Shown here piece after piece: positions 25,233 through 33,159 of a DNA stretch of 64,000 nucleotides. Under the pieces are notes generated by a model that did no database searches, was not told the origin of the DNA, and saw nothing but the letters and a program-made list of their open reading frames with translations. Source of the DNA: Planomonospora sp. ID82291 (GTDB lineage: Bacteria > Actinomycetota > Actinomycetes > Streptosporangiales > Streptosporangiaceae); contig NZ_JABTEX010000006.1 of assembly GCF_015711645.1 (NCBI RefSeq), positions 62,001 to 126,000 of the forward strand, read 5' to 3'. How positions within the stretch are numbered: the first letter of the stretch is position 1; the number at the start of each line of letters is the position of its first letter. Made by a program: the position numbers and the translations under genes.

Positions 25233-26735
25233 ATGACCGGATTTACCGTTGATGTCATGAGCGGTGCCGGTGAAACCGACCCCCAGTCAATGGACGTGGC
25301 AGCCTGCGCGCGGCTGCTACACCGGTCATCGTGGCAGGTACGGCGCGCGATTAGAAGCGGTGCTTTCACACCACCGGTCGGCCGGGACAGCCGCAACCGG
25401 CCGTACTGGCATCGGGCACAGGTGTACGCCTGGGCGGCCGTCGATCCGGGCCTGCGAGACCGGGTCCCGGTGAGGTACTGGCCTCAGGCCACCCGCCCCG
25501 CCCACTACCTGGGCGCCGAGACGATCCCGGGCGGTGTGACGGCGCTGGGCTGGGACACCGGTGCCGGGACGGTGTGGGTGCTGTGGCCGGAGCTCTTCGA
25601 CGCCCTCACCTATCCGGCCGAGCTGGTCGGCGCAGCCGAGCATCTTGCGGATGCGGCCGCGATCGTCATGGTGGGCGGCGATTACGGCGCTGACGGCCCG
25701 TCTGTTTACGGTGTCGTTCCCGCCGATCTCGAGCAGACCTATGAGGTGGCGTGGTCGACGCTGTCGCAGGTGCTCGGTATGCCGATGCCGTTTTGGCCTC
25801 CGGGGCTGCGCATCGGCGAGCTGCTGACCTCCTGGCATCCGGGCAGCGTGCCGGTGGTGGCCGCGGCCGTCCCCGACCTGGATCCGGCGCCGCTGCTCCG
25901 TCTGGCCGTCATCGTCGATCATGGGGGTCCGGCTCAGCAAACGCTGATGAACCTGGTGCAGACCTGGCATTATCGCGTCGCCGAGCACGCCGAATCCCAC
26001 CTGAAGCTCATCGGGGAGTGGACCACGCCCGCCACCACGGTGGTGGCCGCCACTCCGCTTGCGGTTCCCGCAGTTGAGCATGACGACTTGCCCGATGACG
26101 TCCGCCGGGCCGGGTGGCTGGAGATCCTGGCCCGCACTGATGCCTTGGCCATCGCCTGCGTCCGCCAGGTGCTGCGGTGGAACGGGGGGCAGGACTTTCC
26201 CTTTAGCATGATCGAGGCTATCGACCCGGCCACCTCGTTGGGCGGACAGTGGGCGCAGCGGTTGGTCCCGGCGTCCCGAAGTGCCGTCTTCGAACTGCTG
26301 GATCCGCGCCAGGAAGCGGCTGATCTGCTGTTCGATCCGGTGACCGACGCCCCGGCTATCCGCGTGAAGCGCCGACGGCGGATTGAACTCCTGGCGGCCA
26401 TTCCGCAGCGGCTGCCAGCCACCAGCCCGCTGACCGAGCTGATCCTCGACGAGCCGGTCTGGGTGCGCACTGGTGACGGGACCCTCTACCCGGCCCCTCA
26501 GACCTCCCCGTATGGGCCGGCGTGGGGATACCGCGGGGCGGGTCCGTCCACGCTGGCGTTGCTGGTCAATCGGCTCCTGGACGACATCAACGCCGCCGCC
26601 CCCGGCCGCCTCACCGCTGCCGTTCCCAAGGGCCTGTTGGAACTCGCGCAACGCTCATGGGCCAAGGGCACGGTCTTGACCCGGGCGCAGTTGGAAGCAG
26701 CCCAGGACGGCCGCCCGTATCTCGAGTCCAGCTGA
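25233..26735 (+). CDS. unknown element protein with N-terminal HTH
   Basis: 500 aa. The ATG at 25233 has GAGGTGAG upstream; an ATG eight codons later is possible. Residues about 15-60 (MDVAACARLLHRSSWQVRRA ... NRPYWHRAQVYAWA) look like an excisionase/MerR-type helix-turn-helix. The remaining 430 residues are a large alpha/beta region of no known family. It is followed after 344 bases by the DnaB-type ATPase on the same strand, so a role in replication or maintenance of the element is plausible. Confidence 0.6.
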   Translation: MTGFTVDVMSGAGETDPQSMDVAACARLLHRSSWQVRRAIRSGAFTPPVGRDSRNRPYWHRAQVYAWAAVDPGLRDRVPVRYWPQATRPAHYLGAETIPGGVTALGWDTGAGTVWVLWPELFDALTYPAELVGAAEHLADAAAIVMVGGDYGADGPSVYGVVPADLEQTYEVAWSTLSQVLGMPMPFWPPGLRIGELLTSWHPGSVPVVAAAVPDLDPAPLLRLAVIVDHGGPAQQTLMNLVQTWHYRVAEHAESHLKLIGEWTTPATTVVAATPLAVPAVEHDDLPDDVRRAGWLEILARTDALAIACVRQVLRWNGGQDFPFSMIEAIDPATSLGGQWAQRLVPASRSAVFELLDPRQEAADLLFDPVTDAPAIRVKRRRRIELLAAIPQRLPATSPLTELILDEPVWVRTGDGTLYPAPQTSPYGPAWGYRGAGPSTLALLVNRLLDDINAAAPGRLTAAVPKGLLELAQRSWAKGTVLTRAQLEAAQDGRPYLESS

Positions 26736-27079
26736 CCGATTTCTCGCAAGGGGAAGCCCGCCATGCTTCAGGTGGCCACCTGGCCCGCGATCCCAGGTAA
26801 TCTGGCGCGTTCTGGATTCTACACCACCGAGCGGCGTGCACGCCCTGACCGACCTCACCACGGGCGACGACCTCCTGGCCGATCTAGCCGGCTTCGGCTC
26901 CTTGCCCTGATCGGCTCGCCCATCTTCGCCGGAATCCACACGAACCCACGGCAAGCTCTTGAAGCACGTTGGGCGGGCCACGGAGCTCTGAGCGAAGGTC
27001 TCACAGGTCAATTGTCGTAGCCACCGCGCATAGTTACCCGAGAAGAACTTCTCCGGAGCCGGTAGGGAGTCAGTACCCG
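26736..27079. other. intergenic region with a possible coding remnant
   Basis: 344 bases. A + strand frame ending at the TGA near 26911 reads GVHALTDLTTGDDLLADLAG and looks protein-like, but it has no start, so it may be the tail of a deleted gene. Otherwise nothing supportable; the promoter of the next gene should be here. Confidence 0.35.
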
Positions 27080-27997
27080 ATGACGAGCATGCCCAACGTG
27101 GATGAGCCGACGTCAATGAATGAGGCGTTGAGCAAAGGACTGGATCTGCTGGAGGCCCTCAACGCTCGCCAGGACAGGTCACTGCGCATTCCTACCGGAT
27201 TTGAGGATCTCGACGTCCTGCTGGGCGGCGGACTGTCTCCGGGAACCTTGACCGTGGTGGCGTCGCGGCCCGCGGTCGGCACGACCACGCTGCTCAACGA
27301 CTTCTGCCGCAGCGCGGCCCTGCGGAACAACCTGCCGACCTTCATGGTCAGCTACGAGTCCCTGCTTGCCGACATCACCCTGCGGGTGACGTCGGCGGAA
27401 GCGCGTGTCGCTCTGCACGCCATGCGGCGCGGCGCGATGACGGACGAGGAATGGGCTCGTGTGGCGAAGGCCATGGAGAAGACCGCGGAAGCGCCGCTGC
27501 ACATCGCGACCCCGGCCGACTGGACCGTCGCGCAGCTGTGCGAGCAGATCACCCGGATGCACGCCGAGTACCGGACACGGCTGGTGACGGTCGATGGCCT
27601 GCACGCCGTACGGCCGGACATCCGATCCGATACCCGTGAACGGGAGGTCACCGAGATCGCCCAGGAGTTGAAGGCGGTCGCCATGCGCCTGGGAATCGCC
27701 GTCGTGGTGGCGGCACGGTTCAACCGCCAACTGGAAAGCCGCCCCGATAAGATTCCTAGCCTGTATACCGATCTGCGTGACTCCGGCGCGGTGGCGCATA
27801 TCGCCGACCTGGTGATCCTGCTGCATCGCGAGGATGTCTACGACCCGGAGTCGCCCCGTGCCGGTGAGGCCGACCTGATCGTTGCCAAGCACCGGCACGG
27901 GCCAGCCGCCACCGCGGTCGTGGCGTTCCAGGGCCACTACGGCCGATTCGTGGACATGGCCCCGGCCTACCGGACACCTGTACGCGACCTGGCATGA
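27080..27997 (+). CDS. DnaB-type helicase C-terminal domain protein, degenerate Walker A
   Basis: 305 aa, only the RecA-like half of DnaB. IPTGFEDLDVLLGGGLSPGTLTVVASRPAVGTTTLLND aligns with the DnaB phrase 'TGF..LD...GGL.PG.L...A.RP..GKT', but the Walker A Lys is replaced by Thr. Walker B (TRLVTVDGLHAV), the motif QELKAVAMRLGIAVVVAARFNRQLESR (DnaB LKxLAKELxVPVxxLSQLNR) and DLRDSGAVAHIADLVILLHRED are well kept. The loss of Lys predicts weak or no ATP hydrolysis, so it may be a helicase modulator. Actinomycete genomes carry many such stand-alone domains. Confidence 0.8.
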   Translation: MTSMPNVDEPTSMNEALSKGLDLLEALNARQDRSLRIPTGFEDLDVLLGGGLSPGTLTVVASRPAVGTTTLLNDFCRSAALRNNLPTFMVSYESLLADITLRVTSAEARVALHAMRRGAMTDEEWARVAKAMEKTAEAPLHIATPADWTVAQLCEQITRMHAEYRTRLVTVDGLHAVRPDIRSDTREREVTEIAQELKAVAMRLGIAVVVAARFNRQLESRPDKIPSLYTDLRDSGAVAHIADLVILLHREDVYDPESPRAGEADLIVAKHRHGPAATAVVAFQGHYGRFVDMAPAYRTPVRDLA

Positions 27998-28081
27998 TCA
28001 TGTCCGGCCATTTGTGCGGCACTTTCGGGAAACCTCTGTCTCCTGGGTGCCGCACCATGGCGTGGGGGAAGACTCTCGACC

Positions 28082-28606
28082 ATGAGCGACCTCATGCCCT
28101 TCTCCCGAGTGAAGGCCCGCGTCGGCGCCGTGGTCTTCTGCGGCGGTGACGTCGCCCTGATCCGCCGCGACCGGCCAAGCGGTTCGCACTACACCTTGCC
28201 CGGCGGCAACGTCGAGACTGGGGAGGACATGCTCGGTGCGCTGCGGCGTGAGCTCGCCGAAGAACTGCACCTGGAGGCGGGCCAGGCCACCGAACCCGAG
28301 CTGTGCTGGATCCAGGACCAGATGGTCACCCGGCCTGGCCCCACCCCACCGCCCCGGAAAATCCACCTGATCTTCCGATGCCACCTTTCCCTGGGCGTAC
28401 GGGCCACGCTCGCTACCATCGAGTACGACGAGGTGCCCGGTGGCCACGAACCTGGTGCCATCGAATGGGTCAACTACCGCACGACCGCCGAGCTGCCGCT
28501 GTTCCCGCTGGTCGGTGGAGTGCTGTCGGCGCTGGCTCACCCGGAGGCATCTGCTGGGAACCCGTGGGTGGCACCGATCACGGACGCCACCTACACCTGG
28601 ATCTGA
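28082..28606 (+). CDS. Nudix hydrolase 1
   Basis: 174 aa, ATG start. The Nudix box (GGNVETGEDMLGALRREL followed by AEEL) is complete, with the REL-x-EE metal-binding Glu residues. It should hydrolyse a nucleoside diphosphate linked to another moiety; the substrate is not deducible. The last 15-20 codons (GNPWVAPITDATYTWI) and the sequence after the stop recur as a remnant at about 54835-54890, showing that this locus was once duplicated. Confidence 0.88.
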   Translation: MSDLMPFSRVKARVGAVVFCGGDVALIRRDRPSGSHYTLPGGNVETGEDMLGALRRELAEELHLEAGQATEPELCWIQDQMVTRPGPTPPPRKIHLIFRCHLSLGVRATLATIEYDEVPGGHEPGAIEWVNYRTTAELPLFPLVGGVLSALAHPEASAGNPWVAPITDATYTWI

Positions 28607-28763
28607 CCGGCGACCCTGCATGCGTATCTGCGGGCGGGCGGTTGCCGGTGCGGGCACGTGGCGGCCGATGAGGTCTTTTCGTGCCGCTGGTCATGTCTGG
28701 GGGTGGAGCTGCGCATCGATCATCACCGCACGCCCAGCAGGTGAGTCTGAGACGATCGGCTCC

Positions 28764-29234
28764 ATGTCCGCACCGACCTTACGCCAGGCCGCCCGCGTCA
28801 TCACCCTCGATGAGCACGACCGCATCCTGCTGTTGCGCTACGACGAAGACAGCGGATCCTCCTTCTGGGCCACCCCCGGCGGCTGTCTGGAGCCCGGCGA
28901 AGACCACACCGCCGCCGCCGTCCGGGAGATGCGGGAAGAACTCGGCGTCAGCGACGTCAAGCTCGGCCCGCACCTTGCCGTCCGGCGTAAGGATCACTCA
29001 ATCGCCGGCCAGCCGGTGCGCCAGGTCGAGCGGTACTACATCGCCCGGGTACGCACCGAGCAGGTCCGGCCCGAGGCGGCGACCCAGCCAGATGAGATTC
29101 GCGCCTGGCGCTGGTGGACGCTGGCCGAAGTGCACGCCAGCGACCAGAAGGTCTACCCGATCGGTCTCGCCGCCCTTGTGTCCGGGTATCTCACCGACGG
29201 CGCCCCAGCCCGCCCGGTCGAACTCACCGGCTGA
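28764..29234 (+). CDS. Nudix hydrolase 2
   Basis: 156 aa, ATG start. Complete Nudix box (GGCLEPGEDHTAAAVREM followed by REELG) after a typical RVITLDEHDRILLLRYD strand pair, and the WRWWTLAEV strand near the end. It lies 157 bases after Nudix 1 on the same strand. A close copy with a one-base deletion is at 55051-55520. Confidence 0.88.
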   Translation: MSAPTLRQAARVITLDEHDRILLLRYDEDSGSSFWATPGGCLEPGEDHTAAAVREMREELGVSDVKLGPHLAVRRKDHSIAGQPVRQVERYYIARVRTEQVRPEAATQPDEIRAWRWWTLAEVHASDQKVYPIGLAALVSGYLTDGAPARPVELTG

Positions 29235-29341
29235 ACCTGTCGGCCGCCAGCGGTACCCACCGTGACGCACGATCTGTTCGAGTGGACGGTGCAAGCACGA
29301 GAGCGCCCGCCCGGCACAGCAAAGAGCGGCTCCCTGCTTTC

Positions 29342-29374
29342 CCGATATGGGGAAAGGGGAAGCAACCATATCGG
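29342..29374. terminator. hairpin between convergent genes
   Basis: Nine-base perfect arms CCGATATGG/CCATATCGG (29342-29350, 29366-29374) lie between the Nudix 2 stop and the reverse-strand gene at 29415. Confidence 0.45.
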
Positions 29375-29414
29375 TCACGCGCGCCCTTCAGGAACTGGTC
29401 TCGTTCGATGGTGG

Positions 29415-29714
29415 TCAGATCGGCAGGGCGGCCGAGGTCAAGCCGGTGGGCAGACCTGTGGCCGCGGCGGCCACGATCGCCTGGTGTAAGCGCATGCCGG
29501 TGTCGGCGGCATCGGGGACGGGCAGAGGGCTGCCAGTGACCTCGTACCATTCCTCGGCGCCGGTGTACTGCACCCATACCCGCACCTGGCGAGGGCCGAG
29601 TTCGGTGGCAACCGTGAGGTCGCCAGTGATGACGCCGACCTCGTCGGTCATCACTCCGCCGGGCCCCGCAACCACTTGGTCGACGTACCGTTCGGTGCCG
29701 GTAGGGGTGCTCAT
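29415..29714 (-). CDS. small unknown protein coupled to the HNH nuclease
   Basis: 99 aa. Its ATG overlaps the stop of the secreted HNH gene (ATGA), so the pair is translationally coupled. Acidic and beta-rich (GVITGDLTVATELGPRQVRVWVQYTG), with no signal peptide. Being cytoplasmic, acidic and immediately downstream of a nuclease gene, it has the profile expected of an immunity protein or inhibitor, but I recognise no immunity family. Confidence 0.55.
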   Translation of the reverse strand: MSTPTGTERYVDQVVAGPGGVMTDEVGVITGDLTVATELGPRQVRVWVQYTGAEEWYEVTGSPLPVPDAADTGMRLHQAIVAAAATGLPTGLTSAALPI

Positions 29715-30406
29715 GGACGGGACCGGGCCGGAGCGCGGCAGGTGTCGAGCATCTCGGTCAACGCGGTCTTCTCCTGGCTGGTGACGGTCAACGCGTAGTG
29801 GTGTTTGACGTCTACCCAGGCGCGGGCGTAGATGCACCATGAGGCGCGGGACGGCGGTTTCCACAGGTTCGGCGGCTGGTCGCCCTTGGCTCGGTTGGAG
29901 GCGGCCGAGACCGCGATCAGCTGCGGGCGGGCCAGGTCGTTGGCGAAGGCCTTGCGCCGGGTCGTGGTCCAGGCACTGGCACCCGAGCGCCACCCCTCAG
30001 CCAGTGGGACAACATGGTCGATATCGACCTGGGAGGCGACGGTCAGGATGCGGTCATCGTACAGGGAGGTCCAGGTGCCGGAGGTGGCGCGGCAGTCGGC
30101 GTCGCGCTGCACCGCCTGGCCGTCGCGCTCCAGAACCACCTCGCGGGTGTCGCAGCCGTCACCTTGAGCGGCCCAGTGCGGGAACTTCGCCCGGCTGTAG
30201 CCGGTCATCGGGCGCGCAGGGGTCACGACCAGGCCGGCCAGTTCGGTGCGTGCGACGTTCACTGGTGACGGCTCCGGCAGATCGGCCGGTACTGGCTGGG
30301 TCTGTGGCAGTGCCGTGGTCGCGGTGGCCGGCAGGGCGGTCGAGGCCAGCGCGACCATAGGCAGGGTGAGTAGGACGGCGGTGTGCCGCCGCAGCAGGAT
30401 GAGCAT
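29711..30406 (-). CDS. secreted HNH endonuclease (DUF1524 type) 1
   Basis: 231 aa. An N-terminal signal peptide (MLILLRRHTAVLLTLPMVALA then ALPATA) precedes the nuclease domain. The catalytic motif DIDHVVPLAEGW, the Asn in FANDLARPQLIAVSAASNRAKGDQ and the Trp/Tyr-rich end (WCIYARAWVDVKHHYAL) are those of actinomycete extracellular HNH proteins. Paired Cys (CDTRE/CRATSG) probably form disulfides. It should cut DNA outside the cell. A homologue is at 57514-58140. Confidence 0.85.
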   Translation of the reverse strand: MLILLRRHTAVLLTLPMVALASTALPATATTALPQTQPVPADLPEPSPVNVARTELAGLVVTPARPMTGYSRAKFPHWAAQGDGCDTREVVLERDGQAVQRDADCRATSGTWTSLYDDRILTVASQVDIDHVVPLAEGWRSGASAWTTTRRKAFANDLARPQLIAVSAASNRAKGDQPPNLWKPPSRASWCIYARAWVDVKHHYALTVTSQEKTALTEMLDTCRAPARSRP

Positions 30407-30448
30407 GCTCCAGCTGTACCCTCTCCGCCCATCGCTGACTACGGAAAG

Positions 30449-30660
30449 TCACTAATCTCGACGGTGTCGATCCCGGTGAAAGCGTGGGGCAGGACTGCGG
30501 GAAGCCGCCCGGTCCCGGTACGTAGCTTCAGCAGCCGCAGATCCGTACCCAGCCGGTTGGCTTCAGCGGTCAGAATCTTTGGCCTTGGGCGCGCACGCGT
30601 AGTTCGGTACGAAGCTGCTCGCCGGGCGGCGGGTCTCCCGATGGGGGCGGTCGCTTCCGC
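30449..30660 (-). pseudogene. remnants: third Cys-tail fragment and a gene tail
   Basis: Between the HNH start and the PIMT gene, 30569-30625 is clearly similar at DNA level to the Cys-rich tail region at 23735-23810 (shared GGGCGCGCAC, CACGCGTAGTTCGGT and GCTGTTCGCCGG-like runs), with deletions that break the frame. Leftward on the reverse strand a frame ILTAEANRLGTDLRLL ... EISDFP ends at a stop near 30449 and looks coding but has no start. Both are fragments of vanished genes. Confidence 0.5.
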
Positions 30661-30681
30661 GGCGGGCTTGCAGTGCGGTGT

Positions 30682-31887
30682 TCAGGCGAGCAGCGGCACC
30701 TGCTGACCGGGTACATCAAGCCACATGCGGCGGCCTTCAGGGGTGATCGTGAGACCGATTCGGTCTCGGCCGGGTCTGCCGGCGCGCAGCCAGGCCAGGA
30801 AGGCCGCCCGCAATTGCGACCACAACGGCTGCTCTGAGTCTTGGGTGATCTCGATGTCGTCCTGACTGGGGCCGGTTGTCGCAATCGCCCATCCGCTGCC
30901 GTGCAGGTCGCGCAGCCGCATGATCCACGCCCAACCCCAGTCGGGAAGTTGCTCCCACCCGGTTGAGGTGATCAGCAGGTGCGGGGCAGCTCCGGCTAGG
31001 TACAGGCCGAAACCTTGCCCCCAGGATGCGGCGATGGTGCGCGGGTCGAGCCGGTCGGTGAGGACGGCGCCGTCGGCGGGGTAGGTGGGCCAGCGGTGCG
31101 GGGGCCGCTGGGCGCGCAGCATCATGAAGGTGGCGCCCCCGCGGAAGCGGCCGATGGCGTGGCCGTCGCCGAGGACGTCGAGGCGGACCTGCTCTCCCCA
31201 TTGGCCGTGGGCGGGCATCCACGGGGCGACGATCACCCCGCCCGGGCGGGTCTGCTCGATCCACGCCGGCGGGATGTCGCGTACCCCGCAGGTGACGTGA
31301 ACGCGATCGTAGGGTGCCGCACCCGGGTGGCCGAGAGCGCCATCGCCGACGATCAGCGTCGGCTTGCACCCAGCGGCGGCGAGGTTGGCCGCGGCCTGTT
31401 CGGCGACCTGCTGATCGATTTCGACGGTGACCACCTGGTCATCGCGCAGCCGCCAGGACAGCATCGCGGCGCTCCAGCCGGTGCCGGTGCCGATCTCCAG
31501 CACCCGATGGTGGTTGTCGAGGTCGAGCAGGCAGAGCATCTCGGCGGCGACGTGCGGGCACGACAGGGAGGAGGTGGCCGGTGCGGTGAGGTCGGCGACA
31601 TCGGCGGTGCCGTCGCCCCGCTGGGTGATGATCGAGGTGTTGGAGTAGATCGCCTCCCACCAGGCAGCGGGGTCGGCGGTGTGGTCGATGAGGTGTTCGG
31701 GCCGTTCGTCCATCGGCTGGGCCCACGCCCGGGCGGGGACGAACAGGTGCCGCGGCACGTCCTGCAGGGCGCGTACCCAGACGCGGCCCGACGGCGTGCA
31801 AGGGCCGAGCACCCCGGATGCGGTGAGGTAGTCGGCCAGCGCGCGCACGCCGTCGCGGTGACGGGGCGGGTAGAGATCGACGCTCAT
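30682..31887 (-). CDS. PIMT-family (isoaspartate-type) methyltransferase of RiPP class
   Basis: 401 aa, ATG start 14 bases after the radical-SAM gene. N-terminal PIMT pattern (WVRALQDVPRHLFVPARAW), SNTSIITQ, a SSLSCP stretch, then SAM motif I VLEIGTGTGWSAAML, VVTVEIDQQVA and RPGGVIVAPW. The roughly 150-residue C-terminal extension beyond the PIMT core is the build seen in methyltransferases of actinobacterial RiPP systems (ATP-grasp-associated and FxLD types), which convert Asp to isoaspartate or aspartimide. Neither an ATP-grasp ligase nor LanB-type enzymes are in the window; here its partner is a radical-SAM protein. Confidence 0.82.
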   Translation of the reverse strand: MSVDLYPPRHRDGVRALADYLTASGVLGPCTPSGRVWVRALQDVPRHLFVPARAWAQPMDERPEHLIDHTADPAAWWEAIYSNTSIITQRGDGTADVADLTAPATSSLSCPHVAAEMLCLLDLDNHHRVLEIGTGTGWSAAMLSWRLRDDQVVTVEIDQQVAEQAAANLAAAGCKPTLIVGDGALGHPGAAPYDRVHVTCGVRDIPPAWIEQTRPGGVIVAPWMPAHGQWGEQVRLDVLGDGHAIGRFRGGATFMMLRAQRPPHRWPTYPADGAVLTDRLDPRTIAASWGQGFGLYLAGAAPHLLITSTGWEQLPDWGWAWIMRLRDLHGSGWAIATTGPSQDDIEITQDSEQPLWSQLRAAFLAWLRAGRPGRDRIGLTITPEGRRMWLDVPGQQVPLLA

Positions 31888-31901
31888 CGGCTCGCGTCCT
31901 G

Positions 31902-32852
31902 CTACCGGGGCTTGCAGGAGACGTCCGGCCGACATGGCTCTTGGGGCTTGCACGCGCTGTTGGGGTTGCAGTTCATCTTCGGCTGGCAGCCGTCGCCGCC
32001 ACCGGGCTGGTCGACGCCGGGGTTGCAGCCCGGATTGCACTGCGGTTCGCACGGCGGCCGGCAGGAGTGCGGGAGCGCGGGCGTGATGTGCGTTTCGGCG
32101 ATGCGCCGGGCGGCGGTGGCCAGGTCGGCCAGCGCATCGGTGCGGACGCTGCCGGCCGACAGCCATCGGGCCATCGGGCACGGGGTGAGGGTCCCGTCGG
32201 GAAGCACCGCGGCGATGCCGTCGCCGCAGCGGCCGCACAGCTGGGAGGCATCGCAGGGGATCGTGGCGGGGCGGCCGAGCAGCCGCATCCGGTCCAGGCC
32301 GATGCTCGTCACGCCGAGGTCGGACAGCAGGGCGCGGGCGGCTTCGACGCGCTGGCCGCCGCCCAGGTCGATGACTCCCACGCGCAGCGGGATGTCCCGG
32401 CGAAGGGCATGGGTGATGTTGGCCTGGATGCGCGCCAGGGTGCCGCGGCCGGTGATCTGCCGGTGCTGAGCGGGATCGTCGCTGTAGAACGACGTCGCGA
32501 GCCGCACGCCGGGCTGGGCGAGTACGTCCCACATGGCCGGGGTGACGTGGACGAGGTTGGAGTACACCTCCACCTGCATCTCCCGCCCGATCGCGTGCGC
32601 GATCAGGTCGGGCAGCGCCGCGTACAGGGTGGGCTCGCCGCCGATGAATTGGACCATGGTCACGCCGAGGTCGGCGGCCTGGTCCAGGACGTCGATCCAG
32701 TCGTCGGGGCGCATGGTGCCGTCGGTGCCGTCCGGACCAGAACCGGCATAGCAGTGCATACAGGACGCTTGGCAACGTTCTGTCACTTCTAGCCACAGAA
32801 ACCGCAGTTCAGTGTGGCCGGCGGGGGAAGGTTCGTGCTGTAGGGCGGTCAA
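31902..32852 (-). CDS. radical-SAM/SPASM-like enzyme with C-terminal CxPxxx repeat tail
   Basis: 316 aa from TTG with an AAAAGGA ribosome site. Radical-SAM motif CxxxCxxC is at Cys27/31/34 (ERCQASCMHCYAG), followed by the GGEP motif (QFIGGEPTLY). The auxiliary-cluster region is LCGRCGDGIAAVLPDGTLTPCP with a SPASM-type ending (RWLSAGSVRTDALADL). The last 54 residues carry nine Cys, first as CxPx tetrads and, after a Gly-rich break, as exact CxPxxx hexads (CQPKMN, CNPNSA, CKPQEP, CRPDVS). The tail is not part of any radical-SAM fold I know. It could be a fused substrate, a metal store or a carrier. Operonic with the PIMT methyltransferase; a truncated relative is at 23682. Confidence 0.88.
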   Translation of the reverse strand: MTALQHEPSPAGHTELRFLWLEVTERCQASCMHCYAGSGPDGTDGTMRPDDWIDVLDQAADLGVTMVQFIGGEPTLYAALPDLIAHAIGREMQVEVYSNLVHVTPAMWDVLAQPGVRLATSFYSDDPAQHRQITGRGTLARIQANITHALRRDIPLRVGVIDLGGGQRVEAARALLSDLGVTSIGLDRMRLLGRPATIPCDASQLCGRCGDGIAAVLPDGTLTPCPMARWLSAGSVRTDALADLATAARRIAETHITPALPHSCRPPCEPQCNPGCNPGVDQPGGGDGCQPKMNCNPNSACKPQEPCRPDVSCKPR

Positions 32853-32889
32853 CGTTCGTCCTTTTCTCCCGATGAAGCCCGAGCATCGT

Positions 32890-33159
32890 CTACCGGCGAC
32901 GATCCGCCACGGTGCTCGGGTCCGTCAACGTGATCGCCGAGATCTCCGCGCGGGAATGCCGGTCGAGGTGGTGCATGCGTGCAGTCAGGTGAGTGGCCCC
33001 ACGGTGTCGAGCTGGCGGTGTACGGCGCGGCGGCCCGGAGAACCGGGCCGGTCGCATGACCGGCACCGCGCTGCGGGCCGGCCTCACGCACCGGTGAACC
33101 GCTTCCCGTTCGTCGACGACCACCGCGGCGATGGCGGCGAGCGGCTCGGCCGTTCTCAC
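32890..33159 (-). CDS. possible small basic protein
   Basis: 89 aa from a GTG overlapping the upstream stop. Arg/Pro/His-rich (RPARFSGPPRRTPPARHRGA), with no domain. The overlap favours translation but the composition is poor evidence, so it may be spurious. Confidence 0.3.
   Translation of the reverse strand: MRTAEPLAAIAAVVVDEREAVHRCVRPARSAVPVMRPARFSGPPRRTPPARHRGATHLTARMHHLDRHSRAEISAITLTDPSTVADRRR

Noticed and set aside
30682-31887. Part of a graspetide or FxLD lanthipeptide cluster
   Set aside because: The PIMT type fits, but no ATP-grasp ligase, LanB-type enzyme or matching precursor was found anywhere in the window.
31888-32796. Extension of the PIMT frame upstream to 704 codons
   Set aside because: The extra codons are an Arg/Pro/His-rich shadow frame of the radical-SAM gene; the ATG at 31887 starts the conserved protein.
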